Shown in pieces: positions 34,602 to 44,548 of a DNA stretch of 64,000 nucleotides. The DNA comes from Rhypophila decipiens. Lineage: Eukaryota > Ascomycota > Sordariomycetes > Sordariales > Naviculisporaceae. Within the stretch, counting starts at the first letter, position 1. The number at the start of each line of letters is the position of its first letter. The DNA is taken from the NCBI GenBank assembly GCA_033297075.1, contig MU858072.1, positions 62,001-126,000 on the forward strand. Reading direction: 5' to 3'. Position numbers and translations under genes: made by a program. The notes under the pieces are model-generated. The model was not told the origin of the DNA. It ran no database searches and was given only the letters and a program-made list of their open reading frames with translations.

Positions 34602-35168
34602 ACAAATCACTTTTAGCTAAGCAATTGATAATCGGTATATCTCTATACCAGGAGGTATTGTACAAGGATAGACGCCATACCAGAGGTTGCATTGTACTTG
34701 AGAGAGAGTCTTGGGATGGTTCTACTGAGGAACCCTGGCAGCGTCTTCTAGAGATGTATTGGATGCCGCGTGGACTCGGCATACTCTAGGGTTAGTAGAT
34801 CACTAAAAGGGATATACCTATGGATGGGGACAAGAAGTTGTAATAACTAAACATTTCTGCATACTTGAGTGGAGAAGACGCTATCGAGCCCATTGACCCG
34901 AGCGGACGTAGGGCACCCCGTCGGTGATGTACAACGCTTTTACAAACAACTACAGAAGCTGCCTCAATAGTAGCATTCTTTTCAACTTTTACCTTTTGCC
35001 TCGGCCAAGCTTCAGGACATGAATGCTATCCCTACCCTTTTCACCCCAGCACACCCGTATTCTGATTTCCCCGAGACCACCGTGCTGGCTAGGGACATGT
35101 TAGCGGCATGTAGTCCTTCGTCCAGCTTCTTGTTGTTGTTGTTGTTGTTGTTGTATCTGCCCAACTAC
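34602..35168. other. Convergent spacer after nup192
   Basis: Short 3' region without a supported gene. It ends in a TTG trinucleotide run (35130-35154). Confidence 0.5.
35130..35154. repeat. (TTG)n microsatellite
   Basis: Eight consecutive TTG triplets just beyond the 3' end of the broken paralogue. A second, shorter Gln-coding TTG stretch lies inside it near 35525-35545. Confidence 0.85.
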
Positions 35169-35777
35169 CTAGTAGTAGGAGCGTGCTCCGTCCAGACGTT
35201 GAAGCCCCTCCTTGCTCGGATTGCTTGCGGTAGCCGCGGTCTCCACGTCATCCGTAACGCCTCGACCAGCCTTCTGCTCCTTCGATGGCTTGTCGGGCAG
35301 GAAGATGTGTACTGGTACCAACATGCAAAAAATTACGCTCGCCGTGAAGCACGCGCTCGCCTTCCTATGGCTATTGAACTCTTCTCGTAGCTGATCCGCG
35401 TCCTTTTACATCCCATCCACCTTTCTGTGGACCTCACGCAGCTCTGTTTGGATCTGTAGCATTGTCTGCTGATGATCATGCTGGCTGTCGTCGAAGGGGC
35501 GATGGATTTGTTCCACCTTTTGTTGTGGTTGTTGTTGTTGTTGGGCTTGCAACATCCTCGTCTGTTCCCTGAGGGCTTCTGCAGCTCTGTAGTCGGCGAG
35601 CATCTTCTTCGTTGTTGTGGGTATAGATGGATAATGGCTGCTGCTGGTTGACGAATCCATGCGAGAGGAGCATCTGCTGCGTATTGTCGAATGGATGGTG
35701 CTAGGACGTGTCATGGTGTGTGGTGGTGGTGCGAGATAACGCACGGCAGTGGAAGGGAGACGCAGGGGCGGCGGCAT
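35169..35777 (-). pseudogene. Broken paralogue of the 49.6-kb gene, one in-frame stop
   Basis: The minus-strand frame starts at ATG 35777 and meets TAA at 35406-35408 after 123 residues. The same frame then stays open to 35169 for another 78 codons. Both parts match the protein at 49629-50402: the N terminus (RYLAP motif followed by an Arg-rich segment), the central coiled coil (ELREVHRKVD against MDVQRRLD), and, after the stop, a hydrophobic segment and the tail (GRGVTDDV against GRDVTEDD). The part before the stop also has a Gln-rich run. Without readthrough the product loses its membrane anchor. Function of the family is unknown. It may be a young pseudogene, a truncated working gene, or carry a base error. 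About 280 bp of upstream sequence is also shared with the other copy. Confidence 0.65.
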
Positions 35778-36060
35778 TGTTGGTGAGATTCTTCTGGCTG
35801 GCTGATGGGAAGATGTCCTTGGGTTGGTTGGTGTAGGAAGATGAATACGATCGACCGTCTTTGTAATGTCTTATCCGGAAGCTTCTTGTTGAGGTGGGAT
35901 AGATATATAGTCGTTGACTGTAGTCCGATGTTTGGATGTAGTGATGGGTGAGAAGGGGAAGATCATGATTAGTTCTTGGACTCTCCTGGTCTTTATATAC
36001 CTATTGTTCTTGGTTGAACTTTGGGACTTGAAAAGTTAATTGGGTAGTGTGACATATTAG
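35778..36060 (-). promoter_or_regulatory. Duplicated promoter and leader of the broken paralogue
   Basis: Read on the minus strand this matches the 5' flank of the 49629 gene nearly base for base in blocks: TCACACTACCCAAT, ACTTTTCAA, a TATA box (GTATATAAA, plus 35992-36000), the segment CAGGAGAGTCCAAGAACTA, ATCATGATC and ATCGGACTACAGTCA. Order and spacing are conserved. Confidence 0.75.
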
Positions 36061-37221
36061 TATTGTAAACTTTTTTTTTAATTTTTTTTATCTAGTGATC
36101 TTAACGTTAAATTTGGCGATGACAGTATTTCTGCAACATCTCCCGATATTGGTGTCTGACGCTGATGTTGGTTTACCCTCTCCTTTGCATATATCCAACT
36201 GTCTCGAAGATGGAGTGTGATGTGAATAACATGGCCCTATGTACAACATACAAGTACAACATATATGTTGTAGTCGTAAAGAAGGACAGGAGAACTGGTA
36301 TAAGGCCTATACGTTTATCTCCAAAAGCTAACAGAGAGAGTTTCATACCCCTTTGTTGACCTCCCCGGCACAGTGATGATGATGATGATGATGGTTCGGG
36401 CCAGGGGCTGTGGGGCGCCAAGACGGGTTCACATGGGCTGAATCGGCTGATTGAATGTGATGTCACAGGACAATTCAATTTCGGGGGGACAAGGCGACAG
36501 CAGCCAGCCGCACCACCACAAGGAAGTACCGACCTACCGGCTTCACACGACTGGAAACGTGCGTGGAGAAAAGAACGGACGAGAACCACAACCTTTTCGG
36601 TCGTCCCAACTTTCTTTTTGTGTTTCCCCTTTTTCCACCGACACGTTCTTTCAACTTTGACTTTGGTACCTGTCGCCCGTATTAAGTCATTGTGCATATC
36701 TCCCACGGCTTCGGAGATCAACAAAACTACCAAACGCCATTGTCAAAAACTTGTTAGACTCCTTCCTGTTCATTTTCTTTTACGACCTTACCTGACGAAA
36801 CAAAAAGATACTGTAGCGAAGCCAACGGCGTATTACCAGCCGTCACACCAGTCTAACCCGTACCGGTGTCATATAACGACTGCAAGATCCTGCGCTAGGT
36901 ACTTGTCATACGAAGCCAGTGTCCCAGCTACCAAGCGCCACACGTTCACGACACACGACGCCGGTTGGATCAAGATTCTAGTCGGATTTCTAGAACCCGA
37001 ACCGCTCATCTGGATCCCTAGAACGCGCGCGGGGCGCGGGGAGAAAACTACCAAGGAGCGACGAGATATTGCGCGCAAAGCAAGCTTATCCTTTGGATGA
37101 ATTAATTCCGAAACCCCATTGAGAAGGGCCTCTTTGGGTTTCTTGCTTTCTTCAGTTTGCTTTCTGTTATTTCCAAGGGGCGTCTCCTCTTGATGACCTG
37201 CTTCTACGGCACCTCGAGGCA
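36061..37221. other. Divergent spacer
   Basis: About 1.2 kb between the duplicated promoter and the acyltransferase gene, including an A/T-rich stretch (36060-36110) and a GAT microsatellite (36374-36394). Open frames on both strands lack domains; no gene is supported. Confidence 0.5.
36374..36394. repeat. (GAT)n microsatellite
   Basis: Six to seven GAT triplets. Confidence 0.8.
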
Positions 37222-39255
37222 ATGATACCCTATATCAACGTTCGTACGTACTAAGTAACCCAGCTGCTATCGCATCTTTCAAACATTTGTTCAATTGACT
37301 GACCGTCATGGACATACAGCGTTTGACTGGGTGGGGAGATTGGTTGGGATCGGCGGTGATGAACGTGAGTATTCCTGGCTCTTGCCTTGACTTGTTGAGT
37401 TGAAGAAACCGCCTGGCTAACATATGCGCTTCTGTACAGTCAAGCTCGTCTTCTCTTTCCTGCTCTCTTATCCCCTCGCCGGTGTCCTAAAACGAGTCCC
37501 CGATGCGAAACCAGCGTACAAGAACCTCTTTATACTTAGGTACGGATTCAACAAAAGCACACAGAGAGGCGCTTGCGCACGAGGAAGAATATGATGTCCG
37601 AGCTAACCACCCACCAAATAACAGTATATCCATATTCTACCTCGTCGGCTTATTCGACCTATGGGGAGGGCTCAGGACAGTCCTTCTATCTTCGATAGGC
37701 ACCTATGCGATCGCCAAATACCTGCGAGGTTCCCCTTACATGCCATGGATTGGCTTCGTCTTTCTGATGGGCCACATGAGCATCAACCACATCAGGCGAC
37801 AGGCGGCCGACGACCCACACACGATCGATATCACCGGCGCGCAGATGGTCTTGGTCATGAAGCTGAGCGCATTCTGCTGGAACGTGGCGGACGGCACCCT
37901 ACCGGACGAGGAGCTCTCTGACTTCCAGAAGGACCGACGGCTTAAGGAGCTTCCGTCACTACTGGACTATGCCGGATATGTCTTCTTCTTTCCCAGCTTG
38001 ATGGCTGGTCCTGCCTTCGACTTTGTCGAGTACCGCCGTTGGCTGGACACCACCATGTTCGATCTCCCGGCGACGGTCGACCCTACAAAGAAACCGCCAA
38101 CCCGGCGCAAGCGCAGAATCCCCCGCAGCGGTACACCTGCCATGCTCAAGATGGTCACAGGGCTGATCTACATCTTGCTATTCGCCAAGTTCTCTGGTTC
38201 TTTCTACCCAGAATTTCTCACCGAGCCGGAATTCCTGCAGTACGGCTTCCTCCGACGCGTCTTCATCCTGCACATGGTCGGATTGACAGCGCGCTTCAAG
38301 TACTACGGCGTCTGGACCCTGACCGAAGGTTCGTGTATTCTCGCTGGATTGGGATTCAACGGCGTGGACCCCGTCACGGGCAAGGTGAAGTGGGATAGAC
38401 TCCAAAACATCAACCCGTGGGGCGTCGAGTTTGCGCAGAACACGAGGGCGTACCTCGGGGCCTGGAACATCAACACCAGCAATTGGCTAAGAAACTACGT
38501 CTACTTGCGCGTCACGCCCAGGGGTAGGAAGCCTGGGTTCCGGGCAAGCTTGGCGACGTTTACGACGAGCGCCTTTTGGCATGGGTTCTATCCGGGGTAT
38601 TATTTGGCGTTTGTGCTGGCGAGTTTTATTCAAACTGTTGCCAAAAGTCAGTACTTTGTCCTCTCTTTTCTCTCGTCCTGTGTAAGATGATGTGAAGCTA
38701 ATTCCTGATGTCAAATGTTTAGATATCCGCCGTAACTTCCGACCATTCTTTTTGGATCCCAAGACCCAAGCTCCCCTGCCGTCCAAGAAATACTACGATA
38801 TTCTATCCGTCATAGTCACGCAGCTGACGTTTAGTTTTGCCGCTGCGCCGTTCTTGATCCTCACCTTCTCAGGCTCCCTTTTGGCCTGGTCAAGGGTGTA
38901 TTTCTACGCAGTAATAGGGACCGCAGCCTGCATGGCGTTCTTTGCGTCGCCCGCCAAGAAGACGCTGCGCAAGATGCTCGAAACAAGGGCTGCCAAGGCC
39001 GGTGTTGTTCCCGCTGGTGGTTCTAACGCCTCTGCGTCTTCAGCTGACGAGGCCGCCGGCAAGAAGCCTGCTAGGGTTGGGCTGAAGAGGACCGGGAGCA
39101 CGGATAGTCTGTCGATGCCGGTCTTGGGTATGTCGCAGGATCCGGAACGAGAGCTGGACGAGGCACTTGGGGAGATCAAATCCGAGCTGGAGGCTAGGGG
39201 TTTCAGTAAAGAGAAGATTAAGGTTGTTTTGGAAGGGGTGAAGAAGAGCAACTAA
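37222..39255 (+). CDS. ale1: MBOAT lysophospholipid acyltransferase (Ale1/Slc4 type)
   Basis: ER membrane O-acyltransferase that re-acylates lysophospholipids (Lands cycle). Exons 37222-37243, 37320-37364, 37440-37539, 37625-38646, 38723-39255; 573 residues. The first exon has only 22 nt (MIPYINV plus one base), chosen because it keeps phase and gives the family N terminus, followed by LKLVFSFLLSYPLAGVLKR. About ten hydrophobic segments. The MBOAT active-site parts are visible: an Asn-containing loop INTSNWLRNYVYLR and the catalytic His near residue 375 in SAFWHGFYPGYY. The C-terminal tail after about residue 475 is Ala/Ser-rich, then acidic and helical, and probably cytosolic. A bare long frame from 37503 is misleading because its first codons are intron. 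Confidence 0.92.
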
Positions 39256-41318
39256 CTAACTACTGGTATGAGCTGTTGGGGAGGGGGAGTTTTGGACATT
39301 TGGGGAGAATTACGGATACGGTGGGCACCTACGTAGGCACTTGCCCAGCTACATGACATGGGAATTACTGAGACGAGGAGGTATGTACAAGGCGCTGGTG
39401 GAGTGAGTCGAAGCATGCATAGATAGCATTATTAGAGTGGAGGAATTGGCGCCAGGGGGAGGGAGACATGAAGACCTTTTTGTATTCAGTATCAAGCATC
39501 TTTTTACCTAGCAGCCTAGCAAGCAACCTATCAAGCTACATCATTATTTTAACTTGGTTCCTCGTACTTGACTCCCACGGTCATCATATTCTTATGACGG
39601 CATTTTCCATATTAAAACATTACCACATATCGAGAACGAAACAAGGCATTCATTATACAAAGGAAATACTAGTAGGTAGTCAGAGCAATATATTATTGAG
39701 TTTTTAACATATTAAGTAGATAGACTAAGATTGAAGTAATTAACATTAACATTTAGCTTTTATTCTTGAAAGTCTAACCTGCATTTCCTTCCTCATTGTC
39801 ATTCAAGCACGTGAATCGTGTTGTAGAGAAGTAAGAAATATGAGAGAGGGAGTTGGCCCTTTGGTTGATACAATCTAGTTGTGCGTGTGTATGGAGGTGT
39901 AGTGTAGAGTGAGTGCCTGTGTTTGTTGGTGAGTACAGTTCCATCAAGTCATTCAATTCGAGATATAGTCGTCCCATCATCTGCCGGCAAGATCCCGCCC
40001 GAGCATGATAAAAGATGAAATCCTCATCATCCGATGATGTCCTCATCTAATAATCCTCAGACCAGAATTGAGTCTGGATATTAAGCTTTTCGTCCGAAAA
40101 GAAACGGAGAAATATAAAAGATGAGAGCAAACTTGACGAAATAGTTGGAAGAAAGTAGAGAATTGTTTTCATCCATCCATCCAGACGAGATCAAACGCGG
40201 AAGAAAAAGAATATTACCATTAAAGGAGTAGAAAACGGGATAAAAACACACATGTAAGATCACAGGCAGGGGGTAGGTAAATGACATGTAAGTAATCTGA
40301 ACACAATGAAATGTTCCATGAAATAGAGGTAGGTAGTAAAAAAGGTTGATATGAATTATATAAAAACACATCCAAAAAGCAAGCAAGCCTTGGAGAAACA
40401 TGAAAAATAAAAATAAAAAACTCCAAAACACCTCCCTCCGGCTTCTGGATGATGATGATGACGACAAAAAAGTGTCAAACAAATAGAATAGGGGGTATCT
40501 TGATCAACACATATAATCCTCCCTCCTTTTTCTCTCTGTAATCCCAGACAGTACAGTACAGTACAAATAACTCCTCCGGCTTGCCTCCTCTCCTAGGTAG
40601 GTAGGCAGCCTGTCTCGGTTCGGTCCTTCCCTCCAGGCGTGACAGGTAGGTAAACCGCCGAGGATGAAACCTGCCTGCCTGCCTGCCTCTCTTCGTCCTT
40701 CTGCGGCGCGCCCGCCCTGTAATTAACTCAAATGGTTCTGAATCCCTTTCGTACAAGCAAACAAAATTTTGAACAATGATAAAAAGAAAAGAAAATGTCA
40801 AAGAAGGTCTGTCTGTCTATAGACGTGTGTGGTAGGTAGGTCATGATGATATGACAATAGAGATGTTTATCCACTTGAGGAAGAAACAAAAAAAAAAAAG
40901 AAATCTATCAATGAAGATGTTGAAAAAGAAGAACGAATTAACCCGTGCGCCGTCATTACCTGAAAAAATGTCGTAAGCGGTCGTCGTGGGGGTGGGTTGT
41001 GGTTTGGTCGGTGGTGGTGGGTATTTTATGTCGTTGTCTAATATTCGTAAAGTATAAATAAATAGGTAAAAATGTAAGAAGAGAATTAAGGATATGTCGT
41101 TCGAATATTTGACTCGGACGTATGATGGTCGGTAGTAGATGATGATTCCCGTCGATGGGTATGTTGCTGATGGCGATGTTTGTCCAAAAGTGTCGTCGTC
41201 CTGATAAACACAATGGACGAGATGGTGTATATGATAATGAGTGGGTAGGTGGGTACCTAATGTAATAGAGAGGGTAATTATGTTGGTAGCTTGTTTTTAT
41301 AAAAAAAACCAGTAGTAG
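39256..41318. other. AT-rich convergent spacer, about 2 kb
   Basis: Lies between two convergent genes. From about 39460 to 41310 the composition turns clearly A/T-rich, with A runs, CCTG repeats (40670-40688) and TAGGTAGG words. Frames here are low-complexity, so no gene is supported. Confidence 0.55.
40670..40688. repeat. (CCTG)n tetranucleotide repeat
   Basis: Four to five CCTG units with partial flanking copies. Confidence 0.75.
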
Positions 41319-44300
41319 TTAAGATGACGATGAGGATGAGTCAGCGACCCAGTGCTCACGAACACCAACGACGGCAAGAGCGATCACGGCGCCAATGATG
41401 AGGAGGCCGACGACAGACATGATCCGGTTAAGGTTACGCCACCATCTGGCGCTCTCGAATCTCGTCTCGTCTACGATCCGGGGCCGGGGCGGCGGTATCG
41501 TGCGAAAGTCGGGCAGCTTGGAGCGCGAACGGTGGTGGTTGCCATCGTTGTCGCCCCGCTCGAGCATCTCGAACTTGGGGTTGGGCGGTAATGGGAGGAG
41601 CGCGGCAATCATCCAGGCTACACAAGACAGGGGTTAGATGTGAGACATGTAAACAAAGTTCGGACTGAAGGACAAAACTTACCAAAGGGAAAAATAAAGC
41701 CCACAATGAACAGCACCACTTGGGCATTCCTCTTGCCTAGGATCCTGCTATCTGCGGACCAGCTGACGCTTGGGGGGTTCCAGACGCTGTACCGGCTGGC
41801 TCGGCGGTCGTGGCGGAGATGGGGCGACCATATGCTCGATGTCTTGCGTTTTATGGATCGGAACACGTTGTAGTCGCCCATGGGAGCTGGCGCAATGTCC
41901 ATGGACGCGGCGTCGGAAAAGGGGCGCTGGCTGGGGTGCGGGTTGATCTCCCTCGCTCGCTTGCGTTGGCTGTATATCGCCATCGAGTAATGATCGGGGC
42001 TGGGCGAACCGCTGGCGCCATACATGCCCGTGCTGGGCGGCCGGCTGATGTCTCCGACGTCGGATCCGGCGATGGACGGGGCAGTGCCGAGGAACTTGCG
42101 CTCGCCTGAGCCGTAGTAGACCCGAGCCCAGGCCGGGATGGAGGCCGAGGTGAAGCTGTTGCTCCGTGAGCTTGCGCTTGAATGCAGGTTTCTGCCGGAA
42201 CTGTTGCTGCTCATGAAGAAAGCCGACAGGCCGGACCTTGATGGCTGTTCGGCCAGGTCCGTGATGCCGTCGCCATGCTCATCTTGGTCCCTTACCATGG
42301 GAGGCTGTGAGAGTGTCGATCTCGAGAGTGTCGGCTGCGGCCGTTCGGGGGACTCGGTTCCCGAAGCTCCCTCCTCTAGTTGTGCCGCCAACGACGACGA
42401 GATGCTCTGTAGCTGCCGGCTATGCAGAGAACCGGATCCCCATCCTAGGCTGCTGCGCCGGCGGTGGCTGTTACCTCCTGATATCGACGGCGATGCTGAC
42501 CTGGACAGCGACCGTTCGCTTTCCTCGCTTTCCGACATGACGGTTGATAGCTGAGAGCTCCATTGGTGAGGATGGGCTTGGATCATCTGAACCGGTCGCT
42601 GGTTGATGGCGCTTTGAGGGGTATAGGAACCGGTCGACGATCCTGGCGCCTGTGGACCCGACCATGGGGATTGCTGCTGCTGCTGCTGCTGGGACGTGCT
42701 CCCCGAGTAGCCTGCTCGGGCGTCACGGGACGACGACGCTCCAAAGTCGAGAAAGACTGGTGCGACAATCCGGGTGGCGTCCTGAGTGGTGATGATGGAG
42801 GAGATGCTCTTCAGAGACTGGAGGGACCCGGCACGGCCTCGAAGGTTTTCACGCGATCGCTGTTTGTAATAGCCAAACCCCTCGTAAGACTTCTTCTTGG
42901 CCGGTCTCAGAGGTGGAACAACGAGGCTCTCCTGCGAGTAAGTCGGGCGGGGCTGTCGCGGGAGAACCGCAGACGACGACGGAGAAGGGGACGGGTCTCC
43001 GTGTAACACGTAGTTTTCGTCGGTGTCTGACGTTTCAGATGGCGTGCTCGATATGGGGCCAGGTAGCGATGATGTCTCTCCTATGATCTCGTAGTTGGGG
43101 CTGCTGGACGGGCCTAGAATCTCAAAGTTGGGACTACTCGACTCTCCGATTACCTCGTAGTTCGGACTACTCGATTCGCCAATGACCCTGTAGTTGGGAC
43201 TGCTCGACTCGGCGATAGCTTCAAGATTGGGGCTGCTCGAATGGCCGATGACCTCAAAGTTGGGACTGCTTGATTGTCCTAGAACCCGATAATTCGGACT
43301 GCTGGACTCGCCTAGAACCTCGAAATTCGGATTGTTGGACGAGGATGGTAGCAAGGGAAGGCTGTCTATGGAAGGCTGCGGCGAGGAGCTGGCACCGTAC
43401 ACCTTGTAATTTGTTGTTTCAGAAGTAGTGGAGAATGACTGTGCCGAATCAATCGAGGCAAACGAGGCTTTGGGTACAACTGTTCGTGTCTCCTGCTCGT
43501 CTTCCTCTTCCTCTTCTTCTTCTTCTTCTTCTTCTTCTTCTTCTCTATCAACAATGATCTCTGGGAGGGGAGCCAGCAACCGCTCTTGGGTGAGCGTGGT
43601 CGCGCTGTCCTTGCCCTTCAAGTCAGGTGTCGTGGCTACTTTGCGAAGGCCACCTACCATGCGGTAATTCCAGGGCGATGAAGTAATATGATCTTCAGCT
43701 AAGTGCTTGGGATAGGGGCCGGGAGACGGGGTGGATGGAGCGGACGGCACGGGATGCTCAGAGAGGCTGTTATCAAGTACGGTAGCACTCGTGTCGGCAT
43801 CGCTCCAGGCGTCGATTGACGGCGGCGCGTGCGAGCTGGTGGTTCTCGAAGAATATGAGGTCGACGGGGTAGGAGAGGTTATGCCGCCCAGGGCATCAGA
43901 TTGCGACTCTCGCACGAGGGAAAAAGTCTTGTCCGCGTGCGTCACGACAACGATTCGTCGTCGTGACAATGGGCGCGGGGGACCAGTGGAAGATGCAGGT
44001 GACGCTGGTACGGACGAGGGTGTCTCCCCAAAGCGGGCTTGGGCTTGGGTATTGCTGGACGCATGCAGAGCTGATGCATTAATTGGCGTGATATTGGTTG
44101 AAACTTCAGACGGTGACCGAACACCAGGGGCAATTGGGTCGCGGGAGCCCAAAGGGGCTGAGGGGTAGCTCGACAGTTTCGGGACTGAAACCCCTTCATC
44201 CTTGGCCTTTACCAATAGGAGCGACGTAAACGAGGACGAAGACAATGCAGACCCAGGGTTCGAGCTGCTGGCATAGTCCTCATCTCTGTCCATGCCCCCA

Positions 44301-44548
44301 ATCCAGCTGGGCCGCCGGATTCTCTGGTCGTCATAATTTCCATGGCCCAGGCCAGAGTCTCGCCCTGCTCCTGTGGTGGTTGTGGTGGTCTGGGACCTCG
44401 TCGAGGCTTGACTCGGCACTCGCCCCTCTGCATCGCTGATGGTCGGTGGCGTATAGGGGACGATTCTGATGCCCAACGTGTTGTTTTGCGACTGTGTTCG
44501 CTGGTGGAGCGGTGTCGTTGCGCCATGTCGGTCAGGCGGTGCCGACAT
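41319..44548 (-). CDS. Serine-rich protein with C-terminal membrane helices (unknown function)
   Basis: Two exons on the minus strand, 44548-41683 and 41617-41319, joined by a 65-bp intron; 1054 residues from the first in-frame ATG at 44548. Most of the protein is disordered and rich in Ser, Pro and Thr. It holds eight tandem 11-residue units (type ESSSPNYEVIG) at residues 408-495 and a poly-Glu tract just before them. The conserved C-terminal part has a basic segment (RRASRYSVWNPPSVSW), one transmembrane segment at about 938-965 that spans the intron, and a second at about 1021-1043, ending in a Ser run. It resembles fungal proteins annotated only as serine-rich; I know no function. The start is uncertain: the frame is open upstream to a TGA at 44645-44647, beyond which a 51-codon ATG frame lies in the same phase. 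Confidence 0.75.
43064..43327 (-). repeat. 33-bp coding minisatellite, 8 copies
   Basis: Eight in-frame units encode N(Y/F)(R/E)V(L/I)G(E/Q/H/P)SSSP. On the plus strand the words GGACTGCTCGA and variants recur every 33 bp. Confidence 0.9.
43503..43547 (-). repeat. Poly-Glu coding (TTC)n tract
   Basis: A run of TTC/CTC triplets on the plus strand encodes about 14 consecutive Glu in the serine-rich protein. Confidence 0.85.

Noticed and set aside
37503..37624. Apparent start of the acyltransferase frame at 37503
   Set aside because: This part is the last bases of exon 3 plus an intron (37540-37624); the conserved N terminus comes from three small upstream exons.
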